From the NCBI RefSeq assembly GCF_042477335.2, contig NC_091246.1, positions 252,096,501-252,160,500 on the forward strand: a DNA stretch of 64,000 nucleotides. The letters run 5' to 3'. The notes below the pieces were generated by a model. The model did not search any database, was not told the origin of the DNA, and saw only the letters and a list, made by a program, of their open reading frames with translations. Both the position numbers and the translations under genes were made by a program. Positions 41,437 to 53,376 of the stretch are shown one piece after another. How positions within the stretch are numbered: the first letter of the stretch is position 1; the number at the start of each line of letters is the position of its first letter. The stretch is from Ovis canadensis. Its lineage: Eukaryota > Chordata > Mammalia > Artiodactyla > Bovidae.

Positions 41437-41582
41437 GAGTATTCCTCATCTGGAGGAGGGCATGGCAACCCACTCCAGTATTCTTGCCTGGAGAATCCCC
41501 ATGGAGAGAGCAGGCTGGCGGGCTACAGTCCATGGGGTTTCATACGGTCAGAACAGGACTGAGCGACTGAAGTGAACTGAAC
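41437..41582 (+). mobile_element. Bov-tA SINE, 5' truncated
   Basis: GGAGGAGGGCATGGCAACCC to GACTGAGCGACTGAAGTGAA, directly after the BovB end. Confidence 0.88.
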
Positions 41583-41944
41583 TGAGAGCTGATTTACGAT
41601 GTCATGTTAGTTTCAGGTACACAGCACAGTGAGTCTGTTATCCATATATGTCTGTGCACTCTTTCTTAGGTTCCTCGCCCGTTTAGGCCATTAGTGTGGA
41701 GTAGAGTTCCATGTGCTATGCCGCACGTCCTCACGTTGTCTGCCGTATATTTTGCAGTGCGTATGTACCAACCGCAGTCTCCAGTGTATCCCTCTCCTGC
41801 CTGACTCCCTGGTAACTATAAATGTGTTTTCTCCATCTGTAACTCTGTTTCTGTTTTGTAGAGAAATTCATTCATACCCTTTTTTTAGATTCCACGTGTA
41901 AGTGATATCATCTGATATTTATCTTTCTCTGTCTGACCTACTGA

Positions 41945-42110
41945 AACGTGTGTTATTTTTAATCCCCACCTTGTAGGTGAGAAAACTGAGGCACAGAGAG
42001 GTCGAGTAACTTGCCCAAAGTCACACAGCCAGGAAGTGGCAGAGGTAGGATTTGAAGCCAGGCCACCTCTCTCCAGAGTATATGCTCTTAACCACGGTGT
42101 TATACCACAC
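41945..42110 (-). mobile_element. MIR SINE relic
   Basis: TGAGAAAACTGAGGCACAGA, GCCCAAAGTCACACAGCCAG and TATGCTCTTAACCACGGTGT in reverse MIR order; well preserved. Confidence 0.85.
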
Positions 42111-42284
42111 ATGTAACTTTTCCTTAAACTATGGAGAGCGCTCTACAAAACACCTGAATTTCTTTCATTATTAACTCCCTTACCCTGCCCATAATTGTTG
42201 TCGATACCGGCTTTCTACTGTATCTGTTGTCAGATAAGGCTACTATCTGCACTTTCTCTGCATTAAAATGCAGCATAAAGGTTT

Positions 42285-42440
42285 AGGGCCTGGTAGGCCT
42301 GGGTTTCTATCCTGGTTTCATTTTAGATGAGTTATTTAACTTCTGAACCTCAGCTTTCTAGTCTGCAAAATGACTAAGATAACGTTAGAATGGGAGGAAG
42401 CGTTGTAAAAATGACATAAAAATGTAAAGCCCCAGGTCAG
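42285..42440 (+). mobile_element. MIR SINE relic
   Basis: CCTGGGTTTCTATCCTGGTT, TTAACTTCTGAACCTCAGCT, CTAGTCTGCAAAATGACTAA. Confidence 0.65.
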
Positions 42441-42459
42441 CAGTAGGTACCAGCATAGT

Positions 42460-43420
42460 TAAGCTGTTTGAATTGCCTCTCTGTTTGTGGAAAACTCCTG
42501 GGCTCAGGGCAAAGAGTGACACTGCAAACCTCAGAAACCAGGAAAGAAGAATTTCCACAAAAGAAGAGTTCCACCAAACACGCGGGAAGGCAGAACCTAT
42601 GGAAATACTGGCAATTGCAAAGACTTGCGCATCAAGCACAAGTTCCTGCGCCCGATGCATCGTGAGGCCAAACAAACCAAGGCATCAGAGTCTGGAGCAG
42701 AGAAAGCTTCATTGAGGGCCATGCAGGGAGATGGAAGTGCGTGTGCGACTCTGTCGTGTCCCGCTCTCTGCACCCCCATGGACTAGAGCCCACCAGGCTC
42801 TTCTGTCCCTGGAATTGTCCAGGCAAGAATGCTGGAGCAGATTGCCACTTCCTATTCCAGGGGATCTTCCCAGGGATCTTCCCAGTGTCTCTTGCCTCTC
42901 CTGCTTTGGTAGGCAGGTTCTTTGCCGCTAATGCCACCTGGGAAGCCCCAAGGAGATGGGTGATTTGAGCCCCCAAAACTCCAAACTCCATTTTCAAAGA
43001 CAAGGTGAGAGAGGGTCTTAGTTGGTTTTTCCAGACTTCTTAGTGTAGAAATCCTTTGTTCTTGCGGCTGTCCACACAGGTCAGGTCACAATATTCCTGT
43101 AAACCATCCATATGACAAATCTTATTCTCTGTCCTGTGAATTTTTTTCTCTGTATGAGTAGAGAAGTGGTGTACCCTTAAATGTCAGAGCCTTGAGAATG
43201 GGCTGTCTTGTGTATTTCAGGCTATAGGCAATATTCTTAACTGGAAGCAAAAGCAACTGAATCAAAGGTTAAAGTAAAAAGCAGATCTAATATGCAGTCA
43301 GGTTAGTTCTTCCCTATTACAGCCCTTCTTGTAAAATCGTTTCTTGCAGAAGCCCTTGACCTATCAGGCCATGCCTAGAATTTTGAACGAGCTTGTCTTT
43401 CCTCTGTCATCACAGGCCTG
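42460..43420. other. Unclassified block, possibly an old LTR-element interior
   Basis: Sequence such as GGCATCAGAGTCTGGAGCAG and GTCACAATATTCCTGTAAAC recalls interspersed LTR-retroelement DNA but I cannot name it. It is broken by a SINE at 42735-42958. No intact frame. Confidence 0.25.
42735..42958 (-). mobile_element. Bov-tA SINE
   Basis: GACTCTGTCGTGTCCCGCTC to GCTAATGCCACCTGGGAAGC on plus. Flanks share GGAGATGG. A short internal duplication, GGGATCTTCCCA, lies near 42859-42882. Confidence 0.88.
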
Positions 43421-43610
43421 TATTTAACAATGTCTCCCTTTGAGTGAAAGTCAATACTGCTTATCAATTGTATCTAAAGGCCAAAGAAGGGAGGACTAGT
43501 GAATTAAAATGAATGTTCTAATTCTAGCTTCTCTAGAATTAATTAAAAGAATCATTGAACCTCATTGACTGGCATTTGGTCCAAATTAGTTTTTTTTTAA
43601 GTGTGACTAG

Positions 43611-43806
43611 GGACTTCCCTGGTGGTCCTGTGGCTAAGCCTCCATGCTGTCAATGCAGGGGCCCCAGGTTTGATCCCTGGTCAGGGAACTAGATCCCGTA
43701 TCCTGCAACTGAAAATATCCCTCATGCCACAAGGAAGATTGAAGAACCCATGTGCTACAACTAAGACCCAGCACAGCGAAATAAAATTAATTATAAAAAA
43801 AATTTT
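43611..43806 (+). mobile_element. CHR-type SINE with 11 bp TSD
   Basis: GGACTTCCCTGGTGGTCCTG head, CAGGTTTGATCCCTGGTCAG box and A-rich end. Flanked by perfect AGTGTGACTAG at 43600-43610 and 43807-43817. Confidence 0.93.
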
Positions 43807-43817
43807 AGTGTGACTAG

Positions 43818-44112
43818 TCAGTCCTAAAGGAAATCAACCCTGAATATTCACTGGAAGGACTGATGCTGAAGCTGAAGCGCCAATACTTTGGTCACCTGAT
43901 GCGAAGAGCTGACTCATAGGAAAAGCCCCTGATGCCAGGAAAGATTGAGGGCAAGAGGAGAAGGGGACGACAGGATGAGATGGTTGGATGGCATCACTGA
44001 CTCGATGGACATGAGTTTGAGCAAACTCCATGAGATGGCGAAGGGCAGGGAAGCCTGGTGTGCTGCAGTCCATGGGGTCACAGAGAGTCAGACATGACTT
44101 AATGACTTAACA
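43818..44112 (+). mobile_element. BovB LINE 3' end
   Basis: TCAGTCCTAAAGGAAATCAA to GACATGACTTAATGACTTAA. Confidence 0.93.
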
Positions 44113-44609
44113 AGAAAGTAGAATTTTAGTGAAGAAATGCAGTTTTAAGACTTGCAAGAATATACACTGAAAGTATGGGGAAATGAGAAATCTCACACAC
44201 TACTCTAGGGAGGTAAACTAGTCTGGCCACTGGGAGGGCAATTTGGGCAGTCTCTGGTAACATTTAAATGCCTGGTGACTAAGAAATGCCCCGTCTCGTT
44301 AACTGTTCTAGAACAAATCTCGCACCCAAGCACTAGGAGGTGGCATAGCAGTGAGTAAAAGAAAGTAATCAGAAATAGAGTAAAACCCATCAGCAGGCAA
44401 AGAGCTTCTGCAGCTATGAAGCAGCCATTGGTGAAATACGAGGCAACCATGTAAAACAACGGCGAAGGGAAAATGAAGTAAGCCTAGATGAGCTCACATG
44501 GGCGGCTTTCCCGAGTGTTGGCAGAACGAAAAGGCGGTGGCAGAGCAATCCGTTCCACTAATCTTTGCAGAAAACAACGAAACAGAAGAACTAAATGTTT
44601 TCTACTCTA

Positions 44610-44825
44610 CGTGTGTACGGTCACTCCTCGGAATATGGGGAAGACAGCTCCAGGACCCCCGTGGCCCCAAGCCCACAGGCGCTCGACTCCATCATATCAC
44701 GCGGCTGTAACGCAGTCCTTCCCGTGTAACCGCGGACTCCCCACTCGCAGATCCAACCAGCCTTGGATCCGCCGTTGGCCAAATTCATGGGTGGGAAACG
44801 CCCGGATACAGAGGCTGACTGTTCC
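44610..44825. mobile_element. Possible DNA-transposon relic
   Basis: TGTACGGTCACTCCTCGGAA, CTCCAGGACCCCCGTGGCCC, AACCGCGGACTCC and GGATACAGAGGCTGACTGTT recall a nonautonomous mariner/Tigger-like element. Weak. Confidence 0.35.
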
Positions 44826-44844
44826 CTCTTTATTTTATTCATTT

Positions 44845-45145
44845 ACATTTATTTACTTTGGGCTCTGCTGGGTCTTTACTGCTGTGCTTGGGCTGTCCCT
44901 CGTTGCTTCTCCTGGCGGTAGCTTCTCTTCATACGGAATGTGGGCTCGAGCGTAGTTACTCTAGAAGCCTGAACACAGGCTTCAGTAGGTACCGCACACA
45001 GCCCCGAGAGCATGGGCTCGGGAGTGAGGCACAGGCTTAGTGGCCCCGTGACATGTGTGGGATCTTAGCTCCTCCACCAGGGATGGAACCCGTGTCCCTG
45101 CATCGCAGGAGGATTCTTAACCACTGCACCGCCAGGGAAGTCCAT
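44845..45145 (-). mobile_element. CHR-2-type SINE
   Basis: Long body in reverse (GTTGCTTCTCCTGGCGGTAG, GAGTGAGGCACAGGCTTAGT), then GAACCCGTGTCCCTGCATCG and CACTGCACCGCCAGGGAAGT. Confidence 0.88.
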
Positions 45146-45149
45146 GCTG

Positions 45150-45310
45150 GCTCTTCTTAAATATGTGGGGACAAGGTCTGGAAAGATAAAGACCAAATTG
45201 ACAGGAATGAGGAGGGAGGAAAGAGTGGTAGTGTACTTATCTTGATATGTTATTTTTTTAATGAGTGCAATATGGATGTATATTTTGTATATAAGAAAAT
45301 TGTTTTTACT
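45150..45310 (+). mobile_element. Old L1 3' end relic
   Basis: GATAAAGACCAAATTGACAG, then TTTTTTTAATGAGTGCAATA and GTATATAAGAAAATTG. Weak match to an L1M tail; it may continue from the L1-like text near 44400-44590. Confidence 0.4.
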
Positions 45311-45524
45311 GAACTAATAGAATCTATTCTTTCCTTCACACTGAAGCTCAGTAGAGTTTTGGGGGACCTGCTCTATCAGGTAAGATGAATTGGTGATAAG
45401 CATATTGCGTTTCCCTAAGTCTTCTAAGCGTTCTTAGCATCTTGGTTTCTTGCCTTTCCCATTGTACCACCTCCAGGTCAATCTCATTGTATTGTTAATT
45501 TGCTCTTCCTGTGAGGACCTGGCT

Positions 45525-45652
45525 TTTTTGTTTGTTTTTAATTTTTACCTCTCAATAGCGTGCAGCATCTTAGTTCCCCAGCCAGGGATAGAAGCCATGC
45601 CCCTTGTGTAGGAAGGGCAGAGTCTCCACCACAGGACCACCACGGAAGTCCC
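45525..45652 (-). mobile_element. CHR-type SINE, partial
   Basis: GCATCTTAGTTCCCCAGCCA, GGCAGAGTCTCCACCACAGG and ACCACCACGGAAGTCCC. Confidence 0.8.
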
Positions 45653-46044
45653 AGGACACGGCTTTCTAAGCAAAGTCAAGTGTCAACTCACCCGTGTCCA
45701 AACTAACAGATTTTTTTTAGTATTAAATTTAATGACACGTCATTCCATTTGATGGGCATACAGCGGATATGTAGACATCGAATACTCTGAACAAAGAACG
45801 GCCCCTCACCCCGCCCCCGGAACCACTCTGCATGTTCACCTGGGCAAGGTGGCTGCTCTGTGCAGTTGGCTGGTTGGCAGAGTCTCAAAGGACAAGTTCA
45901 GGGAAGAGAGCACCAAGGCCAGGTCTTTCATTTCACCCTTTGTGCTTGATGTCGCAATGCAGCACGGTTTGACTTCTGTTCCGTCTCTTAGCAGGCCACA
46001 GGGAAGAATGTTATTCAGCAAAAGTCTTAGAACGTCCCTAACAG

Positions 46045-46275
46045 CCCCACTCCAGTGTTCTTGCCTGGAGAATCCCAGGGACACGGGAGCCTGGTGGGCT
46101 GTCGTCTATGGGTCGTGCAGAGTCGGACACGACTGAAGCGACTTAGCAGCAGCAGCAACAGTCTCGTGGCTAAGACTCTGCGCTCCCAATGCAGGGGGCC
46201 TGGGTTCGATCTCTGGTCAGGGAACTGGATCCCACACGCCACAACCAAGAGCCTGCATGATACAGTCAAATCAAT
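46045..46275 (+). mobile_element. Bov-A2 fragment followed by CHR-type SINE
   Basis: 46045-46156: CACTCCAGTGTTCTTGCCTG to GACTTAGCAGCAGCAGCAAC. 46157-46275: GTCTCGTGGCTAAGACTCTG, GGTTCGATCTCTGGTCAGGG. AACAG at both sides of the first suggests it inserted in the second. Confidence 0.8.
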
Positions 46276-46564
46276 GTTTTGTCTTTTTTTCCTCTGTCTC
46301 TTTTGGGCGTCCTCTGTGTCTGTTGGTGGTGGTGGTGGTGTGCGTGTGTGCAGACATGCGTGAAGCCTTGTCAGCCCTCTGCCTCTTTTTCATTGTGGCC
46401 CCTGTTCTTGGTGGTGGCTGCTCCCCTTGGGTGCCTCCAGTCCTTCTTGTTTTCCTCTCTCGTCATCTTTCTCTGAATCTCCAGCGCCTCCTTTGTCTCA
46501 CTCCCTCAGCATAGGGTAGATGAAGAATAAAAGACTTTCGGAGTGGTCAGGCTGAATTAAGTCC

Positions 46565-46700
46565 CGATCCCGTGTCTGCTGCCAGCCGCCTGTGTGACCA
46601 GCCCTGCTTTCCGTCATCTTCCCAAGCTGCGGTTTCCTCATCCCACAAATGAGGGCAACGCTGGCTCCTTCTCTGAGTTTGTCTGAGATGGTAATATCAC
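46565..46700 (+). mobile_element. MIR SINE relic
   Basis: GCCAGCCGCCTGTGTGACCA, GCGGTTTCCTCATCCCACAA. Diverged. Confidence 0.5.
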
Positions 46701-46883
46701 AACCCTAAGAAAGTTCCCGATCAATTAAATATTAGTTTCCTGCCTCCTCTCTCCCTTACTTCTCCTTTTTTTCCACCTCACCACTACTGACTCTCTCCAC
46801 TTTCCCTTAAATGGCTATAAAACTGATATAAATAAATAAATACGTATATGTTATATATACAAATTTTTATATAAAAATATATT

Positions 46884-47442
46884 CAGTTCAGTTCAGTCGC
46901 TCAGTCGTGTCCAACTCTTTGCCACCCCATGAACCGCAACACGCCAGGCCTCCCTGTCCATCACCAACTGCCGGAGTACACCCAAACCTATGTCCACTGA
47001 GTCGGTGATGCCACCAACCATCTCACCCTCTGTCGTCCCCTTCTCCTCCTGCCCTCAATCTTTCCCAGCATCAGGGTCTTTTCAAATGAGTCAGCTCTTC
47101 GCATCAGGTGGCCAAAGTATTGGAGTTTCAGCTTCAGCATCAGTTTTTTCAATGAATATTCAGGACTGATCTCCTTTAGGATGGACTGGTTGGATCTCCT
47201 TGCTGTCCAAGGGACTCTCAAGAGTCTTCTCCAGCACCACAGTTCAAAAGCATCAATTCTTCAGCGCTCAGCTTTCTTCACAGACCAACTCTCACATCCA
47301 TACATGACTACTGGAAAAACCATAGCCTTGACTAGACAGACCTTTGTTGGCAAAGTAATGTCTCTGCTTTTTAATATGCTGTCTAGTTTGGTCATAACTT
47401 TCCTTCCAAGGAGCAAGCGTCTTCTAATTTCATGGCTGCAAT
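46884..47442 (-). mobile_element. BovB LINE 3' end
   Basis: TTCAGTTCAGTCGCTCAGTC to TTCTAATTTCATGGCTGCAA on plus; 5' truncated and without a complete frame. Confidence 0.95.
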
Positions 47443-47534
47443 ACCAAATTACATTTACATGTAAAGCAAATAGTTCAGTATCCTACATTGTTAATTTTTC
47501 TGGCAATTAAACAGAATATTTTGCCTGGCCCTTG

Positions 47535-47905
47535 AGGGGATTAAAGGACACAGGTTTTTCAGCCTGAATGGGAGGGGAATTGGGGTGAGAACAGATACAT
47601 GTATATGTATGACTGAACGCCTTTGCTGTCCGCCTGAAACTATCACATTGTTAACTGGCTATGTGTATGTCAGTCACTCAGTCATGTCCGACTCTTTGTG
47701 ACCCCGTGGACTGTATCCCACCAGGCTCCTCTATCCATGGAATCCTCCAGGCACGAATACTGAAGTGTTGCCATCCCCTTCTCCAGGGGATCTTCCCAAC
47801 CCGGGCATCGAACCCGGGTCTCCCGCACTGCAGGCAGGCTCTTTACCATCTGAGTCACCAGGGAAGCCCGTTAATCAGCTATACTCTGATATAAAATTTA
47901 AAAAA
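47535..47905 (+). mobile_element. L1 3' tip split by a Bov-tA SINE
   Basis: L1: ACATGTATATGTATGACTGA ... CACATTGTTAAC (to about 47658), resuming at 47869 with GTTAATCAGCTATACTCTGA and ATATAAAATTTAAAA. The Bov-tA (minus, about 47663-47868) is full, with CTCAGTCATGTCCGACTCTT and GAACCCGGGTCTCCCGCACT. Confidence 0.88.
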
Positions 47906-49075
47906 ATTAGAGGAAGTAATACTGACTCTTAAACAGTATTTCACTATTATAATGTAGACCAAATTGTCCCAATTTCTTTGAAAAGAACATTTCCTTAATA
48001 CTAAAGTGATATTCTAAAAATAAAGAATTTTAACAGAGAAAAGTTTTTATTTCCACGCGCCCCTCACTTGACTTCTCCATTTTATCAGTGCCCCTTGAAG
48101 GTGATGAAAGGTGATGGGTGTGGGAATGGGAGCCCCCATTCCTGGAGGAGATGCTCATACTCATTCAAAATGACTCTGCTAAGCCCTTGAGCTGCAGGAC
48201 TTATCTGTACGGCTCCAGAACAATTTCTTTGTTTGGTGTCCCTGTGCCAACGATCCTAATTGCCCGCAGTGTCCGTGGTTATCATCAGACACCTTGGCAA
48301 ACCACCTGAAGCCACCTCATCCCCGCCTGTGCCAGGACCCCACCCTGTGGCGTGGATTAACTCGCTGGCAGGCGCTGGGCAGAGGAGCCCTGTGCTTCAG
48401 AGCCCACAAGGGGGCAGCAGAGAGACATCTTTCTCTCTCTTTCCAGACAATCCGCAGGGAAGTTTTTCTGATAGGAAAAATATAACCTATAATGGGAGAA
48501 AACCTAAAAAGACGTTAAAGAATTTTTTTTACTCATCCATAATCCCGCTCTCAGAGATAGTGATTGTTGCAGTTTCAATGTGTCAGGTTGACTCATATGA
48601 AATTGCTGACAATTGACCATTTTATAACCTGCAAAAATAAGAGTTTCATGTGGTTTAACCTAACATTTCCTCCCATCTTTTCTCTCTGATGAACAAAATG
48701 CATTTTTAAATACAAAAGTGAGATGAGACTGTATGTGCATGTGTGTGGCATTTTTAAAAACTGCCTTTTAAAATGAAATATTGACGATTACAAACATGGA
48801 TTAAGAATAATGCAATGTACATTAACATGCCTGACCCTCCTCTCTTGGGAAATAAAATGTCACATACAACTGAAGCCCACACCCACTGCTCCCCCAAACC
48901 TGCTCCCTCCCCAGTTCCTTGGGGTAACCACACTCGTAAATTTGTTGTTTATCACGCATAAGTTTACGTCACTGCACAATATGCAGTATGGTTTAGCATT
49001 TTTAACTTTACATAAATGATACCAAAGTGAATGCATCATTCTATGACTTGCTTACTGAACTTTATGCTTTCAATA
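47905..49075. other. Upstream intergenic DNA, no gene supported
   Basis: Includes overlapping open frames at 48260-48616 without recognisable features. Text from about 48650 to 49075 may be an old LINE relic. Confidence 0.35.
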
Positions 49076-49077
49076 TA

Positions 49078-50005
49078 TCATTTTTATTGAAGTAGTTGAT
49101 TTACAACAGTGTGTTTCCAGTGTATAGCAAAGTGATTCAGTTGTACATATATTTATTCTTTTTCACATTATTTTTATTATGGTTTATTACAGGATGCTGA
49201 ATATAGTTTCCTGTGTTATGCAGTAAGACCTGTTTATATATAATAATTTATATGTAATTTAATATATTTTATATAATATGTATCTATTCATCTGTTAGTT
49301 TGTATCTGCTAATCCCAAACTCCCAGTTTATCCCTCCCCGTCTCCTTCTCCTTTTGATAACCGTAAGCTTCTTTTCTGCGTCTGAGAGCCTGTTTCTGTT
49401 TTGTAAATAAGTTCATTTGTGCCATTTTTAGATCCCGCAAATAAGTGGTATCCTATGGTATTTGGCTTTCTCTTTCTGACTTACTCAACTCGGTGTGATA
49501 AACTCTAGGTTGATCCATGTTCTGCCAACAGCACTATTTCGTTCTTTTTTTGGCTGAGTAGCATTTCGTTACATGTATCCGTGCGCACACACACCGCATC
49601 TGTGCCCATCCGTCCGTCAGTGGACGCTCGGCTGTCTCCACGTCGTCACTGTTGTAAATAGCGCTGCACCCAACACTGCGGCGCATGTTTCTTTTCAAAT
49701 TACGGTTCTCGCCATAGACATGCTCAGGAGTGGGTTTGTTGGGTCACACGGCAGCTCTATTTGCAGTCTTTTAAGGAACTACTCTAATGTTTTCCGTATT
49801 GGCTACACCAATTTACACTCCCACCAACAGGGTAGGAGAGGCCCCTTTTCTCCACACCCTCTCCAGCATTTGTTACTTGCAGACTTTTAAATGATGGCCA
49901 CTCTGACCAGCGTGAGGTGGTACCTCATGATAGCTCTGATTTGCATTTCTCTAACAGCGATATTGAGCATCTTCTCATGTGCCTATTTGTTATCTGTATG
50001 AACAT
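49078..50005 (-). mobile_element. L1 3' end, about 0.9 kb
   Basis: TTTTTATTGAAGTAGTTGAT, CAAAGTGATTCAGTTGTACA, TGGTATTTGGCTTTCTCTTT, CACGGCAGCTCTATTTGCAG, ACTCCCACCAACAGGGTAGG and GTGAGGTGGTACCTCATGAT are reverse-strand L1 ORF2/3' UTR landmarks in order. Confidence 0.88.
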
Positions 50006-50744
50006 TATATTTTATTAACTTTATCCATGTTGATACTCGTCACTTTTGTTGATTCATTCTCAAATTTTTGCTGTTAAATATTCAGGGTTGCTATCAGCTG
50101 CTCTCCACTAGACTGGGCTCTTCCATGCTGGAACTCTGTATTAACCGCCTATGGCCTTAGAGGCCCCATTAATGGGTGTTGAGTGGAATGGACAAATGCA
50201 GGAAGTGAATGAGTAAGGACCACTGTTCTAGAAAATTAAGCCTGGATTCCTCTGCTGGGTACCCACAGCAGAGCGCACTGGTAATAAGAAGGCTCTCGTG
50301 TCTGGGAGAGGTATACATCAAGACTGCACATTTCATGGTGATGTCACATCTCCAGTGCCAGACTTAGGGTGCTGGAACCTGCCATCCAGAAGGGCAGAGC
50401 AGAAACATCAGGAAAAGCTCCCAGAGGATCCTGAGGCCATTCCTGTAAGGCGGTGGGTCCCTTTCACCATGGCAAGCAAAAGCCCACATTTTTAGATAAA
50501 GGCATTGAGAATATGTCAACGTGTCTCAGAATTCTCTGAGAATTTATCTCCAGTTTTATTGACAATTAAAATATATGATTGGTAGGAAATGGCATTGCTG
50601 GAACCTTCAAACACAAACAACCAAAAAAAAAAAAATCAATTCCTTTAGTAGCTAAAATCTTCTTAACTCTGAGGCGTTTATATTATCTGTAAAATGAACT
50701 GAAAAACCCAAGGATGACAATAAACCAGAGTAGCAACGAGGCAT

Positions 50745-50935
50745 AGAGACAAGAGTTTAGGGGCTCTGGAATCAGAGTAGAGTTAGAATCCTGAACTTTC
50801 CACTTCTTGAACATGTGACGCTGGGTAAGTTAGCTAACCATTTAATTTCTGTCTTTTCATCTGCAAAATAAATACCAATGCCCACTTTGCAAGTTGATGG
50901 ATGTAAACTGCCTAATCCATACTGATTATCCTATA
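50745..50935 (+). mobile_element. MIR SINE relic
   Basis: GGGCTCTGGAATCAGAGTAG, ACATGTGACGCTGGGTAAGT, TCTTTTCATCTGCAAAATAA. Confidence 0.8.
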
Positions 50936-51325
50936 AAAGGGAGCAGCTTTTATTGGCAGGCTGGTTTGGCAAGAAACTATTTCTGACACTTGAAGCTGGA
51001 CCTGCTCACTGAGAGAGAAAGAAAAGTCCTCACAGTTACAGAAACCCAGAATCTCATGGTGCCAGCTGCTGCCAGCTGCTGGTCCTGGAAACGGCTGTCA
51101 TCAACCCTCTCCCAGAACGTGTCTGTCCCTTGAGGAAGGTACACCTCTGACATCCCAGGAAGCTGCCTTTTGTTCTGTGTCCTTTCTCTTCTTAGAGAAG
51201 ATGGAAGGGGGAAAGGGTGAGTATCAGTGAATCTTAAAAAAAAAAAGAAAAAAAGAATGTGCCCAAGCTCACCTAAGAATCCTATGTGAAATCTCCAGGT
51301 GTAAAAGCCTCCTGAAAATGAGACT

Positions 51326-51785
51326 TGTTGGGACCTTCGACCTTTTGCTGCAGTCCTGCAATGCTTTGCACCTGGACAAACGTCTCTGCCTGGAACTCGA
51401 AATAGAAAGAAACTATAAGCGACTGAAAATAACTGGGTGCAGGCACAGATGGGGCAAATTCGAACAACAAAGAGACTAAGAAGTCCAACAACCACTCCTG
51501 AAAATCTGGGAGCAACAGCAGGGTGCTGAGCACACCCCCTGCACACACGTCACCAGAGGGGTGGGCACACCACCCGAGCCCCGCCTCTGGCTCCACGCCT
51601 GGACGCCACGCATAAGGAACCAGCTTGCGCCTCCCTGGGGAGCAAGCCAGTAAGGGGAACTGTTCTCGGTCCACCCTGCTGCAGGAGGGGCCCCAATAAA
51701 GCCTTGCCTGAATTTCTTGTCTGGCCTTTGGTCAATTTCTCTTGATTAAGGAGGCCAAAAACCCTGGTCAATACCAAAAGGAGGT
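51326..51785 (+). mobile_element. Solo-LTR-like segment 1 (endogenous retroelement)
   Basis: Begins near TGTTGGGACCTTCGACC and carries AATAAA at 51695-51700, followed by a U5-like CTGAATTTCTTGTCTGGCC and an end near CTGGTCAATACCA. No gag, pol or env remnant adjoins it that I can see. Borders approximate. Confidence 0.5.
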
Positions 51786-52293
51786 AAAATCTGGTGGTTC
51801 CACCTACCTACTCTTCCCCAGGCAAACATCTCCTTTTTTCCAGTTAGATGAAAAAGGAATCGGGGTCAAAATGATCCCTGTGGAGTAGATCTATTCAAAG
51901 AAATGAGCATGTAATCTTTGTATTTACCATTATATACAGACACACACTTTATTTAAATTAGCCTTTATTTTAACTTGTTCAGCTAGAGCCGCTAGGACTT
52001 CACTTTGCTGGTAAAGAACAAGTTATGCTTTTAAAATATGCACACCACTTGACCGGATGCTGAGCTTCGAAAATAATCATTACAGCCTTTGTTATCATGG
52101 GAAAACAATGATAAACAACCTAAATGTCCACCAAGAGTAGATTTGTCAAATGAACTGTAATGTTGTCAGACCACAGAATATCTGTGACGTTCCAAAGAGT
52201 CTCATCAAAGACGACCAATCAAATGAAATGGAATGGGATGGTGTATATGTAGTGTGTTATTACATGAAAAAGGCAGTTTGCAAAGAGAGAAAG

Positions 52294-52504
52294 CTCCCCT
52301 GGTAGCTCAGACAGTAAAGAATCTTCCTGCAATGCGGGAGATCTGGGTTCAGTCCCTGCGTTGGGAAGATCCCCTGGAGGAGGGCGTGGCAACCCACTCC
52401 AGTATTCTTCCCTGGAGAATCCCCATGGGCAGAGGAGGAGCCCGGTGGGCCACAGTCCATGGGGTTGCAAAGAGTCAGACAGGACTGAGCGACTAAGCAC
52501 ACGC
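52294..52504 (+). mobile_element. Bov-tA SINE
   Basis: CTCCCCTGGTAGCTCAGACA head, TGCGGGAGATCTGGGTTCAG box and GACAGGACTGAGCGACTAAG end. Confidence 0.93.
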
Positions 52505-53011
52505 AAAGATCCCATCTCTGTTTATCAAAGAAGACACACATATACGTGGGCAAAGAATGAAACAGTAGATACCAAAATGCTAAGCTGATTATCTCTGGGC
52601 TCTTGAAAATGGGGGTGGTTTTCACTTTTCTTTTGTTTGCCTTGCTGCATGTTTGTATCTTTCTGAGTTTCAGACATTGAAACTTTATTACAACGGTAAT
52701 AAGAAAAACATTCCCAAAAACATGTCTTTAGGAGGCCTGGTTCCTTGCTCCTATCCTGTTCTAAAGCTTCCTGCTAGCGTCAGAACTCACAATGGAGCAG
52801 CCTCTTACTGGGAAAGGTCAAATGGTTCATTCTCCAGCAGCTGACCCTGACCCTTTGATTCCTGCAGGCGTGTCCCTCGTGACATTATCTAGCCATATTC
52901 ATTTTATCAGATAATGAGTAGCTGTCATATCCACTGCCTTGATTTACCCAAAAAGAAAATTGGAGAGTAGCCACTCGGATTTCTAAGAAAAGCATTGAGT
53001 ATCTGTCCTTG

Positions 53012-53217
53012 GGTTTCCCTGGTGGCTCAGGGGTAAAGAATCAGCATCCCAATGCAGAAGACGCAAGAAACATGGCTTTGAGACCTGAATAAGGAAGATC
53101 CCCTGGAGAAGGAAATGGCAACCCGCTCCAGTATTCATCCCTGGGAAGTCCTGTGGACAGAGGAGCCTGGTGCGCCATAATCCGTGGAGTCGCAGATTGA
53201 AGTGACTAAACAAGACC
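53012..53217 (+). mobile_element. Bov-tA SINE
   Basis: GGGTTTCCCTGGTGGCTCAG head, CCCTGGAGAAGGAAATGGCA, end GTCGCAGATTGAAGTGACTA; missing part of the AGTCGGACACGAC end. Confidence 0.9.
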
Positions 53218-53303
53218 TCTCCTTAGGGACACATGCTTACAGCTGTGACGTTGTTGGCATTGCCGTGACGTCAGGGATTTGAGGTGGGCTGGCCATCATA
53301 AGG

Positions 53304-53376
53304 GGGGCTGCCGTCTGTGGGGTCGCACAGAGTCGGACACGACTGAAGCGACTTAGCAGCAGCAGCAGCTGCAGCA
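53304..53376 (+). mobile_element. 5'-truncated Bov-A2 SINE with 13 bp TSD
   Basis: Only 73 bp: CTGCCGTCTGTGGGGTCGCA to GACTTAGCAGCAGCAGCAGC. Perfect GGCCATCATAAGG at 53291-53303 and 53377-53389. Confidence 0.95.

Larger units (their letters stand above)
40745..41945 (-). mobile_element. L1 3' end split by BovB and SINE
   Basis: L1 3' UTR in reverse orientation at 40745-40787 (TTGGAGTATAGCTAATTTCA) and 41583-41945 (GAGCTGATTTACGATGTCAT ... GATTCCACGTGTAAGTGATA). The gap holds a BovB and a Bov-tA; AGCTAATTT/AGCTGATTT mark the break. Confidence 0.75.
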
